Positions 16,163 through 25,418 are shown, counted from the first letter of the stretch. The stretch: 64,000 nucleotides of DNA from Limimaricola pyoseonensis (GCF_900102015.1 NZ_FNAT01000002.1:310001-374000), one strand, 5' to 3'. Numbers and translations: made by a program. Notes: generated from the sequence alone by a model not told the origin.

Positions 16163-17908
16163 TCAGCCGGCCGGCGCGGCGTCGTCGAGCCGCAGCTGGA
16201 CGCTGCGGCGGCCGCGCCAGATGTTGAGGTCGAGCTTGCCCGCGAGGTGGAACCGCGCGCCGCCATGCGCGGCGAGACGCTGGCCCAGAGGGCCGTCCAG
16301 CGCGCCGAAGGCGATGCCGTCGAGCCGTGCGCCCATGCCGTCGCCGAAGCCGATCTTGAGGTGGCCCTGGCCCACCTCGCGCACGTGGTGCAGCATCACG
16401 TCGGGAAAGGCGAAGCGCGGCGCGGGGGCGGCGGCGCCGAAGGGGCCGGCGGTCTCGATCCGCTCGATCAGCTCGACCGTGGCGGCGCCGGGCATCAGCA
16501 CCGAATCGAGCCGCAGGTCGCGCGGCCCGCCGGCACCGGCGCCCTGCTTTTCCAGAAGCTCCGACAGCCGCTCCATCGCCGGGCCGATCTTGGCCTCCTC
16601 GACGGTGAGGCCCGCGGCCATCTTGTGGCCGCCGCCGCGGATCAGCAGCCCCTCGGCCGCGACGCGGTGGATCGCCGCGCCGAGATCGATGCCGGGCACC
16701 GAGCGGGCCGAGCCCTTGCCGATGCCGTCCTCGACGCCGATCACCACGGCGGGGCGGTTGGTGGCCTCCTTCATGCGCGCGGCGGCGATGCCGACCACGC
16801 CCGGGTGCCAGCCTTCGCCCGCGGCCCAGACCAGCGGGCCGTCGAGCCCGCGCGCCTCGGCCTGCTCGAGCGCCGCGTCGCGCACCCGCGCCTCGATCTC
16901 GCGGCGTTCGCGGTTCAGCACGTCGAGCTTCTCGGCCAGTGCGGCGGCCTCGTGCGGATCGTCGGTGGCCAGGAGCCGCGCGCCGAGGTCGGACTTGCCG
17001 ATCCGGCCGCCGGCGTTGACCCGGGGGCCGAGCAGGTAGCCGAGGTGGTAGGCGGTGGGCGGCACGTCGAGCCCGGCCACGTCCGCGAGCGCGACGAGCC
17101 CCGCGCGCTGGCGCCGCGCCATGACCTGCAGCCCGGTGCGCACCAGCGCCCGGTTGACGCCGACGAGCGGCGCCACGTCGGCCACGGTGGCCAGCGCCAC
17201 GAGGTCGAGCATCGCCATCAGGTCCGGCCCCGGCCGGCCGGCCGCGCGCAGCCGCCGGTTCAGCTCGACCAGCAGCAGGAACACCACGGCGGCGGCGCAG
17301 AGATGGGCGAGATCGCCGCTCTCGTCCTGGCGGTTGGGGTTCACCACGGCGACGGCCTCGGGCAGGGTCTCGCCGCCTAGGTGGTGGTCGAGCACCACGA
17401 CGTCGGCGCCCCTGGCGGCGGCGATCGGCCCGTGCGAGAGCGTGCCGCAATCGACGCAGACGATCAGGTCGTGGTCGCGGGCGAGCCGCTCCATCGCGGG
17501 CTCGTTCGGGCCGTAGCCTTCCTCGATCCGGTCGGGGATGTAGAGCGTGGCGCGGTGGCCGATCTCGCGGAGCCAGACCAGCAGCAGCGCCGCCGACGAG
17601 CCGCCATCGACGTCGTAATCGGCGAAGACCGCGATGCGCTCGCGCCGTTCGACCGCCTGCATCACCCGTTCGGCGGCGGTGGCCATGTCGCGCAGCGACA
17701 GCGGGTCGGGCAGCAGGTCGCGCAGGGTGGGGGCGAGCCAGGCTGCGGCGCTTTCGGCGGTGACGCCGCGCCCGACGAGGGCATGGCAGAGCGGCAGCGG
17801 CAGGTCGCAGCCCTGCGCCATGGCCTGGGCGAGGCGGTCGGCCTCGGCGGCGGGGCCGACCCAGCGGCGGCCCGTGATCGAGGCGGAGACGTTCAGGAAG
17901 TCCGGCAT
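16163..17908 (-). CDS. recJ: Single-stranded-DNA-specific 5'-3' exonuclease RecJ
   Basis: A 581-residue DHH-family nuclease acting in recombination and mismatch repair. Motif I is Asp97-Tyr-Asp99-Val-Asp101, followed by Val-Asp-Cys-Gly and the Asp-His-His motif; the DHHA1 region has Gly-Gly-Gly-His-Lys-Met-Ala-Ala-Gly near residue 430, then an OB-like C-terminus. The start is the Met of Met-Pro-Asp-Phe-Leu; a longer frame runs into a GC-rich intergenic repeat and was rejected. It follows hom and glpX on the same strand, an order common in Rhodobacterales. Confidence 0.95.
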   Translation of the reverse strand: MPDFLNVSASITGRRWVGPAAEADRLAQAMAQGCDLPLPLCHALVGRGVTAESAAAWLAPTLRDLLPDPLSLRDMATAAERVMQAVERRERIAVFADYDVDGGSSAALLLVWLREIGHRATLYIPDRIEEGYGPNEPAMERLARDHDLIVCVDCGTLSHGPIAAARGADVVVLDHHLGGETLPEAVAVVNPNRQDESGDLAHLCAAAVVFLLLVELNRRLRAAGRPGPDLMAMLDLVALATVADVAPLVGVNRALVRTGLQVMARRQRAGLVALADVAGLDVPPTAYHLGYLLGPRVNAGGRIGKSDLGARLLATDDPHEAAALAEKLDVLNRERREIEARVRDAALEQAEARGLDGPLVWAAGEGWHPGVVGIAAARMKEATNRPAVVIGVEDGIGKGSARSVPGIDLGAAIHRVAAEGLLIRGGGHKMAAGLTVEEAKIGPAMERLSELLEKQGAGAGGPRDLRLDSVLMPGAATVELIERIETAGPFGAAAPAPRFAFPDVMLHHVREVGQGHLKIGFGDGMGARLDGIAFGALDGPLGQRLAAHGGARFHLAGKLDLNIWRGRRSVQLRLDDAAPAG

Positions 17909-18009
17909 GGCGCGGGTGTCGCGCGAAGCGGCCGGCAAGGCAAGCCCCGCGAGGGGCGCGGCGCTCACCACCGCGCGATCCGGTGCCGGAGGGCGACGGG
18001 CGCCCCCCG

Positions 18010-18075
18010 ACTTCACTCTGCAAATACTCCGGGGGGAGACGCCCGGCACGGGCGGCGGGGGGCAGCGCCCCCCGG
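18010..18075. repeat. Dispersed Rhodobacteraceae-type intergenic repeat, copy 1
   Basis: The element begins CTTCACTCTGCAAATACTCC, continues with a G6 run and ends with the hairpin GGGGGGCAGCGCCCCCC. A second copy with the same order of blocks occurs downstream of rpmG. It fills the gap between the glpX stop and the recJ start, just after the glpX stop in the direction of transcription. From memory, close relatives of the AAATACTCCGGGGG core are frequent in intergenic DNA of this family. Confidence 0.6.
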
Positions 18076-18086
18076 CCTTGCTGGGC

Positions 18087-19070
18087 TCAGCGTCCCGGGT
18101 GGCTGCGGCCGACCGGGTTGCGGTAGCTCATGCGGCGCACCGAGCCGGTCTTGGAGCGCATCAGGATGGTCTCGGCGGTGAGGTAGCCGACCTCGCGCTT
18201 GATGCCCGGCACGAGGCTGCCGTCGGTCACGCCGGTGGCGGCGAAGATCACGTCGCCGGTGACGAGGTCGTCGCGGGTGTAGACCCGGTCGAAATTGGTG
18301 ATCCCGGCCTTCTTGGCGCGGCCCTTCTCGTCCTCGTTGCGGAACAGCAGCTTGCCGTAGAACTGCCCGCCCATGCATTTCAGCGCGGCCGCCGCCAGCA
18401 CGCCCTCGGGCGCGCCGCCCGAGCCCATGTACATGTCGATGCCGGTCTTGTCGGGTTCGGCGCAGTGCATGACGCCGGCGACGTCGCCGTCGGTGATCAG
18501 CCGGATCGCCGCGCCGGTCGAGCGCAGCTCGGAGATCATCTCCTCGTGGCGCGGACGCTCGAGCACGCAGACGGTAATGTCCTCGGTCGAGCAGCCCTTG
18601 GCCGAGGCCAGCGCGCTGACCCGCTCGGCCGGCGACATGTCGAGCGTGACGACGCCGGCGCGGAAGCCAGGGCCGATGGCGAGCTTGTCCATGTAGACGT
18701 CGGGGGCGTGCAGCATCGAGCCGCGCGGGCCCATGGCGATCACGGTGAGCGCGTTCGGCATGTCCTTGGCGGTCAGCGTCGTGCCCTCGAGCGGGTCGAG
18801 CGCGATGTCCACCGCCGGGCCCTGGCCGGTGCCGACCTCCTCGCCGATGAAGAGCATCGGCGCCTCGTCGCGCTCGCCCTCGCCGATCACCACGGTGCCG
18901 GCGATGTCGAGCATGTTGAGCTGGGTGCGCATCGCGTTGACCGCGGCCTGGTCGGCGGCCTTCTCGTCGCCGCGACCGATCAGCGGCGCGCAGGCGATCG
19001 CCGCGGCCTCGGAAACGCGGGCGAGGCCGAGGGACAGCATGCGGTCGTGGAATTCGGGGGCCTGGGGCAT
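18087..19070 (-). CDS. glpX: Class II fructose-1,6-bisphosphatase
   Basis: A 327-residue GlpX-type phosphatase that converts fructose 1,6-bisphosphate to fructose 6-phosphate in gluconeogenesis (in some relatives also the sedoheptulose bisphosphate). The metal-binding motifs Gly-Glu-Gly-Glu-Arg-Asp-Glu-Ala-Pro-Met near residue 67 and Asp-Pro-Leu-Glu-Gly-Thr-Thr near 95 are intact, as is the Gly-Ser-Gly-Gly-Ala-Pro-Glu-Gly substrate loop. GAGGAC lies 10 nt before the ATG. It lies between hom and recJ in a probable operon. Confidence 0.95.
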   Translation of the reverse strand: MPQAPEFHDRMLSLGLARVSEAAAIACAPLIGRGDEKAADQAAVNAMRTQLNMLDIAGTVVIGEGERDEAPMLFIGEEVGTGQGPAVDIALDPLEGTTLTAKDMPNALTVIAMGPRGSMLHAPDVYMDKLAIGPGFRAGVVTLDMSPAERVSALASAKGCSTEDITVCVLERPRHEEMISELRSTGAAIRLITDGDVAGVMHCAEPDKTGIDMYMGSGGAPEGVLAAAALKCMGGQFYGKLLFRNEDEKGRAKKAGITNFDRVYTRDDLVTGDVIFAATGVTDGSLVPGIKREVGYLTAETILMRSKTGSVRRMSYRNPVGRSHPGR

Positions 19071-19231
19071 TCGGTCGGGTCCTCAAGACAGTGTGAGCGT
19101 TGCCCTCGAGGTAGCCCGCGCCCCGCGGCGCTGACAAGCGCGCAAGGCGATGTTTGCGCAAACGGGGGGCGAATCGCCGGGCGGTGGCGTCCCGCCGCCC
19201 GGGAATCAGGCCGTGGCGACAGGGACTTCGC

Positions 19232-20518
19232 TCAGACCTGCTCGATCCGGATCGCCACCGGCTGGCCCTGCACCACGCCGGTCGCCTCGAAGCCCGACAG
19301 CGCGTCCTCGAGCGCGGCGCGGGTGGTCTTGTGGGTGACGATCAGCACCGGGGCGGTGACGTCCTCGTGGTCGTACTGCCGCATCCGGTCGATCGAGATC
19401 CCGGCCTCGCCCAGCACCTTGGCGACCTTGGCCAGCGCCCCCGGCTTGTCTAGCAGCCGCAGCCGCAGGTAGTAGGGCGCGGCCACCGCGGCCTGCGCCG
19501 CGCGCGCGGCGCGCAGGCTGGCGGCGGGCTGGCCGAAGACCGGCAGCCGCAGCCCGCGGGCAAGGTCCATCACGTCGCCCATCACGGCGCTGGCGGTCGG
19601 GCCGGCGCCGGCGCCGGGGCCGCGCAGCACGATCTGGCCGATCGCGTCGCCCTCGAGCACCACCATGTTGGTGCCGCCCTCGAGCTGGCCCAGCGGCGAG
19701 GAGGCCGGCACGAGGCAGGGCGACATGCGCTGCTCGAGCCCGCGGCCGGTCATCTGCGCGACGCCCAGCAGCTTGATCTTGAAGCCCATGTCGGCGGCGT
19801 GGCGGATGTCGTCGATGGTGATCGCGCCGATGCCCTCCAGCTCGACCCCGTCGAAGTCGACGCGGGTGCCGAAGGCGATGGCCGAGAGCAGCGCCAGCTT
19901 GTGGCCGGCATCGATGCCGCCGACATCGAGCTGCGGGTCGGCCTCGAGATAGCCGAGATCGGCGGCCTCCTGGAACACCGCGTCATAGGGCAGGCCTGCG
20001 CTTTCCATCCGGGTCAGGATGTAGTTGCAGGTGCCGTTCATCACGCCCATGACGCGGCTGATCTCGTTGCCGGCGAGCGATTCGGTCAGCGCCTTGATCA
20101 CCGGGATGCCGCCGGCGACGGCGGCCTCGAAGCGGATGATCCGGCCATTGGCCTCGGCCCGCTCGGCCAGCGCGTGGCCGTGATGCGCGAGCAGCGCCTT
20201 GTTGGCGGTGACCACGTCCTTGCCGTGGTCGAGAGCGGTCTCGAGCACCTGCTTGGCGATGCCGTCATGCCCGCCCATTAGCTCGAGCACCACGTCGACG
20301 TCGTCGCGGCGCGCCAGCGCGGCGGCGTCGTCTTCCCAGGCATAGGCCGAGAGGTCGACGCCGCGGTCGCGGTTGCGGTCGCGGGCCGAGACGGCGGTGA
20401 TCGCGACCGCCCGGCCGGCGCGCGCCTCGAGCAGTTCGGGATGGGTCTGAACGATCCGCACGACCCCCGCGCCGACGGTTCCCAGGCCGGCGATACCGAG
20501 GCGAAGGGGAGAGGTCAT
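19232..20518 (-). CDS. hom: Homoserine dehydrogenase with C-terminal ACT domain
   Basis: A 428-residue enzyme that reduces aspartate semialdehyde to homoserine for threonine, methionine and isoleucine synthesis. The NAD(P)-binding Gly-Leu-Gly-Thr-Val-Gly is at residues 10-15, the catalytic block holds Asn-Gly-Thr-Cys-Asn-Tyr-Ile-Leu near 165 and the Glu-Ala-Asp-Pro-x-Leu-Asp-Val-x-Gly-Ile-Asp-Ala-Gly-His-Lys stretch near 195. The ACT domain (about 345-428) implies feedback control by threonine. GGAG lies 6 nt before the ATG. Confidence 0.96.
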   Translation of the reverse strand: MTSPLRLGIAGLGTVGAGVVRIVQTHPELLEARAGRAVAITAVSARDRNRDRGVDLSAYAWEDDAAALARRDDVDVVLELMGGHDGIAKQVLETALDHGKDVVTANKALLAHHGHALAERAEANGRIIRFEAAVAGGIPVIKALTESLAGNEISRVMGVMNGTCNYILTRMESAGLPYDAVFQEAADLGYLEADPQLDVGGIDAGHKLALLSAIAFGTRVDFDGVELEGIGAITIDDIRHAADMGFKIKLLGVAQMTGRGLEQRMSPCLVPASSPLGQLEGGTNMVVLEGDAIGQIVLRGPGAGAGPTASAVMGDVMDLARGLRLPVFGQPAASLRAARAAQAAVAAPYYLRLRLLDKPGALAKVAKVLGEAGISIDRMRQYDHEDVTAPVLIVTHKTTRAALEDALSGFEATGVVQGQPVAIRIEQV

Positions 20519-20578
20519 GGGAGGCTCCGGTCTGTGGTCTGAAATGGGCTGCCCGCGTCTGTTAGCGGCTGACCGGCA

Positions 20579-20953
20579 TCACTGCAACGCGGGCGGCAGC
20601 GCGACGCCGGCTTCGAGCCGGTCGCGGGTGGCGGGATCGATCGCCTCGCGGGCGCGCAGCGCCTCGGCCCGCGCCGCGAGACCGGCCAGCCGGTCCGACC
20701 CGGGCGCTGCCGTGCCGGAGGGGCGCGCCGCCGCGCGGCCCTGCAGCGCCGCGGCCTCGGCGCGCAGCACCGCGCCCGCCTCGGGCGAGATGCGGTGGGT
20801 GGCGGCGTCGGCCCGGGCCAGCAGCGGCACCACGTCGACCAGCGGCGGCGGCGGGGCCGCGCGCTCGGCCTCGGGGATGCGGGCGTCGAGCTCGGGAAAC
20901 GCGGTGCAGCCGGCCAGCAGGCCAAGGGCGGCGAGGCGGTGGAAGGGGGTCAT
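20579..20953 (-). CDS. Small lipoprotein of unknown function
   Basis: A 124-residue lipoprotein precursor with signal Leu-Gly-Leu-Leu-Ala-Gly-Cys (lipid Cys about residue 16). The mature part is Ala/Arg-rich and helical, with no recognised domain. The start is the Met of Met-Thr-Pro-Phe-His; ten residues of a longer frame would put Arg-rich sequence ahead of the signal. It follows the TadE/TadG genes on the same strand after 73 nt and could be a pilus-associated lipoprotein, which is inference from position only. Confidence 0.6.
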   Translation of the reverse strand: MTPFHRLAALGLLAGCTAFPELDARIPEAERAAPPPPLVDVVPLLARADAATHRISPEAGAVLRAEAAALQGRAAARPSGTAAPGSDRLAGLAARAEALRAREAIDPATRDRLEAGVALPPALQ

Positions 20954-21026
20954 GCGATGTCCGTGGCGGCGTCGCCGGACCATAGGCCCGCCGCGGCGGT
21001 GCCGGCAAGCCGGTGGCGCCGGCGCC

Positions 21027-21617
21027 CTAGCAGATGGCGGTGGCGATGCCGCCGGCGGCGTCGGAGTTCCAGCACAGCTGCCCGGCGAAGCGGGGCCGGC
21101 TGACCACCCGGTTCTCGAAGGTGAAGGGCTCGAGACCGGTGCCGTCGAACAGCGGCATGTAGTCGACCCAGTTCTCGACCAGCATCCCGACCTCGCGGTG
21201 CGGCATGACCGGCAGCTCGCCGCGAAGCCCGGCCAGAGCGTCGGTGTCGAGCGCGGTGCCGCCGCCGCGGGTCTTGGACCAGCGCACCTCGTAGCGGTCG
21301 TTGTTGGCGTCGTAGGAGAAGACCGTCACCCGCAGCCGGACCGGCTGCCGGGTCGCGATCAGGAAGGTCTGCATCTGTTGCAGGCTGTCGAGATAGGCGG
21401 GGGTGATGTAGCCGGTCTCGCGGCTGAGCATGTCGCTGATCGTGTAGGCGGCGCGGACATGGATCGACTGTTCGCGGTAGGCGTCGAAGAACACCCAGCT
21501 GGCGGCGAAGGTCCACATCAGAAGCGGCATCATCAGCATCGCCTCGATGACCAGCGCGCCGCGCTCGTCGCGCCGCAGCGCGCGCAGCCGGCGCGTCAGG
21601 CGTGCCAGCGCGCTCAT
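21027..21617 (-). CDS. TadE/TadG-type pilus assembly protein
   Basis: A 196-residue protein with a basic N-terminus, then Arg-Gly-Ala-Leu-Val-Ile-Glu-Ala and a single hydrophobic helix (about 20-45), the pseudopilin-like signature of TadE proteins (the Glu of the processing site is E25). The extracytoplasmic domain has one conserved Cys pair candidate near the C-terminus (Leu-Cys-Trp-Asn, final Ile-Cys). It overlaps the preceding tadE-like gene by 4 bp (ATGA). It is part of a three-gene set; no tadABC or flp gene is in the window. Confidence 0.8.
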   Translation of the reverse strand: MSALARLTRRLRALRRDERGALVIEAMLMMPLLMWTFAASWVFFDAYREQSIHVRAAYTISDMLSRETGYITPAYLDSLQQMQTFLIATRQPVRLRVTVFSYDANNDRYEVRWSKTRGGGTALDTDALAGLRGELPVMPHREVGMLVENWVDYMPLFDGTGLEPFTFENRVVSRPRFAGQLCWNSDAAGGIATAIC

Positions 21618-22153
21618 GGTTCCACCACGAAGGCCGAGGTGGAGACCGAGGCGTAGAAGCCGTCATTGCCCTTGGTCATGGTCGCGCCGATCCCGGTGGT
21701 CGGCATGATCGGGTCGAACAGGATGCAGGCGCGCATCACCATCAGCTGGTTCGAGACGCCGGAGCGGAACCGGCGCACCGGCTTGGCCTCGTCCATCCGG
21801 TCGACGCAGTCGACATCGACCGGCAGCGGCACCCAGGCGCGCGGATCGACCGGCCGCATCTCGAGCCGGATCTGGGCGCGGCAGTCCTCGAGCAGCAGCC
21901 CGCCGGCGCAGAGCCGGTCCTTGACCGCGTCATGGGTGACGGGCGTGATCAGGCCGAGCCGGATGTCGCGCACGACGATGTCCACCGCGCGGTCCAGCAT
22001 CACCTGCCGGGCGGTCGTCAGGCCCAGCTCGTAAGTGGCGAGGAACACCGAGAAGACCACGGGAAAGATCATCACGAACTCGACGCTCGCGGTGCCGCGC
22101 CGGTCGCGGGCGAGCCGCCGGGCCAGGCGGCGCAGGCCGTGCCACCGGGTCAT
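21614..22153 (-). CDS. TadE-family pseudopilin-like protein
   Basis: A 179-residue protein. After an Arg-rich cytoplasmic stretch comes Arg-Gly-Thr-Ala-Ser-Val-Glu-Phe-Val-Met and a hydrophobic helix (about 22-45), the classic TadE N-terminus with the conserved Glu. The remaining domain is extracytoplasmic with four Cys residues. Its ATG overlaps the vWA gene stop (ATGA), so translation is coupled. It is probably a minor pseudopilin of a tight-adherence system whose secretion machinery is encoded elsewhere. Confidence 0.85.
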   Translation of the reverse strand: MTRWHGLRRLARRLARDRRGTASVEFVMIFPVVFSVFLATYELGLTTARQVMLDRAVDIVVRDIRLGLITPVTHDAVKDRLCAGGLLLEDCRAQIRLEMRPVDPRAWVPLPVDVDCVDRMDEAKPVRRFRSGVSNQLMVMRACILFDPIMPTTGIGATMTKGNDGFYASVSTSAFVVEP

Positions 22154-23727
22154 TGCACCAGCCTCAGCTCGTTGATCTGGGTGGCGATCGAGGTGAAGGC
22201 GCTGGCCAGCTGCAGCCCCTCGGCGCGGTAGAAATGCGCGGGCGAGGAGGCGCAGTCGCGCATGATCTCGGCCGCGGCGTCGTTCACCTCGAAACCGATG
22301 GTGAAGATCACGATGCCGTTGTCCTTGCTGGCCGAGCAGATCTGCGACAGCCGCTGGTCCTTGAGCGCCTTGTCGTTGCGCGATTCGATGCCGCGCCAGT
22401 AGTTGCGCGTGGAGCGGTCCCAGTACTGGGTGTAGCGCAGGTGCACGGCGTGGTCTTCCACCGAGATGCGCTCGAACAGCTCGGGCCAGGTCAGCTGCCG
22501 GCCCTGCGGCGCCATCACCCATTCGCGGGTCTTGGCCCGGTAGAAGGGCTCGTTCCACCACCAGTCGCCGTCGCGGTTGTACTGCTCGATCGAGGCGACG
22601 TAGTAGTCGTCGCTGCCGTCGAGCCAGACGTCGGACAGGCCGGTGCGGTAGGGCAGGTCGATCTCGTAGTCGCGGGTGTTCTCGCCGTCGGTCATCACGA
22701 CCAGCACCTTCATCACGTCCGGCTCGAGGAAGCCGAAGGGCCGGCCGGCGAAGCTGGCATCGACCTCGCCTTCGGTGATCAGCCCGTTCAGCACTGGCCG
22801 GGCCGAGGCGTCGAGCAGCGCCGCCCCCCAATTCACCCCCATCTCGATCGAGGTCCAGCCGCCGGGCGTCAGGTTTTCGATCTTCGACTTGAGCGCGGCC
22901 TTGTCGTTCGACCAGGGCAGCACCTTGAAGGCCGCGTCGGTGCGGCAGTTCTTGTTCGGCGCGCCCATGCCGCCGTACCAGTTGCTGGAGCTGTCGGGGT
23001 CGAAATGCCCCGAATGCAGCAGGCCCACCAGCGGCATGGCGGTGGAGTTGTAGGTGCTGGACGGCACCTGCACGCAGCCGTGATAGGGGTGCAGCGGCGC
23101 CACGCCGTAGAGCAGCGCCGCCGTCTGGCCGAGATTGACCTGCGTCGAGTAGGGCACGACCGAGAAGGTGAGGTTCTCGGCCGGGGTGTTGGCGAAGAGC
23201 AGGTCGATGAAGTCCGTACCCGCATCGCGCAGCCGGCCGATCCGGCCGTTCGAGCCCATCGAGCCGGAGACGTCGAGCACCAAGCCGATCTCGAGGTCTG
23301 TGACCGATTCGATCGCCGTACCCAGCGCCGGCACCGGCAGGGTGGGGACGCCCAGCATGTGCATGAAGTAGGTGTCGAGCTCGATCTCGGCCTCGACCTG
23401 CACGGTGCGGCTGTTGAGGGTCTGGATCACGTTGACCGATTTCAGCCCGTCGCTCAGCCCGGCCTTGGCGAAGTAGTCCCGCACCACCGATTCCGGCGCC
23501 AGCTGCTGCTGCAGGTCCGCAGCCGCCAGCGCGGCCCGGTCGAGCGTCGCCTGCATCTTGGCGCGCCGCGCCTCGTAGCGCATCAGGTCGATGCCGAGTC
23601 CGCCCATCGCCACCATCAGCGCGAAGATGAACAGCGAGAAGATGACCATGGAGCCGGCCTGGTCGCGCTTCAGTCGCGCGGCGCCGCGCAGGATCGGGGC
23701 GATGAGGCGGTCGCGATGCACCGGCAT
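22150..23727 (-). CDS. TadG-like protein with von Willebrand factor A domain
   Basis: A 525-residue protein. Residues 20-48 form the TadG-type N-terminus (Gly-Ser-Met-Val-Ile-Phe plus a hydrophobic helix). A vWA domain starts at about residue 145 with the metal-ion adhesion motif Asp152-Val-Ser154-Gly-Ser156 and has a later Thr-Asp-Gly-Glu-Asn-Thr loop. It extends to the C-terminus Ser-Ile-Ala-Thr-Gln-Ile. The start was moved to Met-Pro-Val-His because longer reading frames enter the divergent gdhA control region. It is the first gene of the tad-like trio and probably a surface or envelope adhesion component. Confidence 0.85.
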   Translation of the reverse strand: MPVHRDRLIAPILRGAARLKRDQAGSMVIFSLFIFALMVAMGGLGIDLMRYEARRAKMQATLDRAALAAADLQQQLAPESVVRDYFAKAGLSDGLKSVNVIQTLNSRTVQVEAEIELDTYFMHMLGVPTLPVPALGTAIESVTDLEIGLVLDVSGSMGSNGRIGRLRDAGTDFIDLLFANTPAENLTFSVVPYSTQVNLGQTAALLYGVAPLHPYHGCVQVPSSTYNSTAMPLVGLLHSGHFDPDSSSNWYGGMGAPNKNCRTDAAFKVLPWSNDKAALKSKIENLTPGGWTSIEMGVNWGAALLDASARPVLNGLITEGEVDASFAGRPFGFLEPDVMKVLVVMTDGENTRDYEIDLPYRTGLSDVWLDGSDDYYVASIEQYNRDGDWWWNEPFYRAKTREWVMAPQGRQLTWPELFERISVEDHAVHLRYTQYWDRSTRNYWRGIESRNDKALKDQRLSQICSASKDNGIVIFTIGFEVNDAAAEIMRDCASSPAHFYRAEGLQLASAFTSIATQINELRLVQ

Positions 23728-23937
23728 GGGCCTCCCTGGTTCGGGGTCGATTCGTGTGGTGGCTCCAGTACAGCCGAGCCGCATGGCCAAAATCGGGCGC
23801 ATCGGCGGCCGTGCCGGCCGTGCCGCGACGGAACTGCGTTCCAAACGCGCTGTATTTGCGGTCGATTCCTGACAGGGAAGGATTAGGTTCTAGGCAGAGG
23901 CCCGGCCCGGGCCGCCTGCACCAGGGAGAAGGATGCG

Positions 23938-25380
23938 ATGACCGAGCAAGCAAGCCAGATCGCGGAGCCGGGATTCCGCGATTCCGTCGACATGATGTTC
24001 AACCGCGCCGTGGCGCTGATGGACCTGTCGCCCGGGCTCGAGGAGAAGATCCGCGTCTGCAACGCCACCTACACCGTCCGCTTCGGCGTGCGCCTGCGCG
24101 GCCAGATCCACACCTTCACGGGCTACCGCTCGGTGCATTCCGAGCACATGGAGCCGGTCAAGGGCGGGATCCGCTACGCGCCCAACGTGCACCAGGAGGA
24201 GGTCGAGGCGCTGGCGGCGCTGATGACCTACAAATGCGCGCTGGTCGAGGTGCCCTATGGCGGCTCCAAGGGCGGGCTCCGGATCGACCCGCGCGACTGG
24301 AACGAGCACGAACTCGAGCAGATCACCCGGCGATTCGCCTACGAGCTGGCCAAGCGCGACCTGATCCATCCCTCCCAGAACGTGCCCGCCCCCGACATGG
24401 GCACCGGCGAGCGCGAGATGGCCTGGATCGCCGACCAGTACGCGCGGATGAACACCACCGACATCAACTCGCGCGCCTGCGTCACCGGCAAGCCGCTCAA
24501 CGCCGGCGGCATCCACGGCCGGGTCGAGGCGACGGGCCGCGGCGTGCAATACGCCCTGCGCGAGTTCTTCCGCCACCCCGAGGACGTGGCCCGCGCCAAG
24601 CTGTCGGGCTCGCTCAAGGACAAGCGGATCGTCGTGCAGGGCCTCGGCAACGTGGGCTACCACGCCGCCAAGTTCCTCTCGGAGGAGGACGGCGCCAAGA
24701 TCACCGCGATCATCGAGCGCGACGGCGCGATCGTCGACGAGGACGGTCTCGACGTCGAGGCGGTGCACCAGTGGATCGCCAAGCATGGCGGCGTCGCGGA
24801 CTACCCGCACGCCACCCATGAGAGCGACGGCGCCAAGCTGCTCGAGGCCGATTGCGACATCCTGATCCCGGCGGCGCTGGAGAGCACGATCAACCTCTCG
24901 AACGCCGAGCGGATCAAGGCGCCGCTGATCATCGAGGCCGCGAACGGCCCGGTCACCGCCGCCGCCGACGACATCCTGCGCGAGAAGGGCTGCGTCATCA
25001 TCCCCGACATGTACGCCAACGCCGGCGGCGTGACCGTGTCCTACTTCGAATGGGTCAAGAACCTCAGCCACATCCGCTTCGGCCGGATGGAGCGCCGCGC
25101 CGACGAGGCGCGCGCGCAGCTGATCGTCGACGAGCTGGAGCGGCTCTCGGGCGACAAGGGTCTGGGCTGGAACCTGTCGAAGAACTTCAAGGAGCGCTAC
25201 CTGAAGGGCGACGACGAGCTGGAGCTGGTGCGCTCGGGTCTCGATGACACGATGCGCACCGCTTACCAGGCGATGCGCGAGCTCTGGAACGGCCGCGACG
25301 ACGTGCCGGACCTGCGCACCGCCGCCTACCTCGTGGCGATCGGCCGGGTGGCGCTGAGCTACCGCTCCAAGGGCCTCTGA
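23938..25380 (+). CDS. gdhA: Glutamate dehydrogenase (Glu/Leu/Phe/Val family)
   Basis: A 480-residue enzyme interconverting 2-oxoglutarate plus ammonia and glutamate. The substrate lysines are K75 (Pro-Val-Lys-Gly-Gly-Ile-Arg), K99 and the catalytic K111 (Gly-Gly-Ser-Lys-Gly-Gly). The coenzyme domain has Gly-Leu-Gly-Asn-Val-Gly near residue 236. Length is about 50 residues above the minimal 420-residue enzymes, mainly from an extended C-terminus. Coenzyme preference cannot be settled by eye. GGGAGAAGGATGCG precedes the ATG. It is a single-gene unit between the divergent tad genes and a convergent hydrolase. Confidence 0.93.
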   Translation: MTEQASQIAEPGFRDSVDMMFNRAVALMDLSPGLEEKIRVCNATYTVRFGVRLRGQIHTFTGYRSVHSEHMEPVKGGIRYAPNVHQEEVEALAALMTYKCALVEVPYGGSKGGLRIDPRDWNEHELEQITRRFAYELAKRDLIHPSQNVPAPDMGTGEREMAWIADQYARMNTTDINSRACVTGKPLNAGGIHGRVEATGRGVQYALREFFRHPEDVARAKLSGSLKDKRIVVQGLGNVGYHAAKFLSEEDGAKITAIIERDGAIVDEDGLDVEAVHQWIAKHGGVADYPHATHESDGAKLLEADCDILIPAALESTINLSNAERIKAPLIIEAANGPVTAAADDILREKGCVIIPDMYANAGGVTVSYFEWVKNLSHIRFGRMERRADEARAQLIVDELERLSGDKGLGWNLSKNFKERYLKGDDELELVRSGLDDTMRTAYQAMRELWNGRDDVPDLRTAAYLVAIGRVALSYRSKGL

Positions 25381-25388
25381 GCCCGGAG

Positions 25389-25413
25389 GGGAGGGGCCGG
25401 CGCGGCCCCTCCC
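25389..25413. terminator. Hairpin between convergent gdhA and UPF0173 genes
   Basis: A perfect 10-bp stem GGGAGGGGCC with a 5-nt loop lies 9 nt after the gdhA stop and just beyond the end of the opposing gene. There is no long T-run. It is likely the shared transcription end. Confidence 0.6.
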
Positions 25414-25418
25414 GCCCG

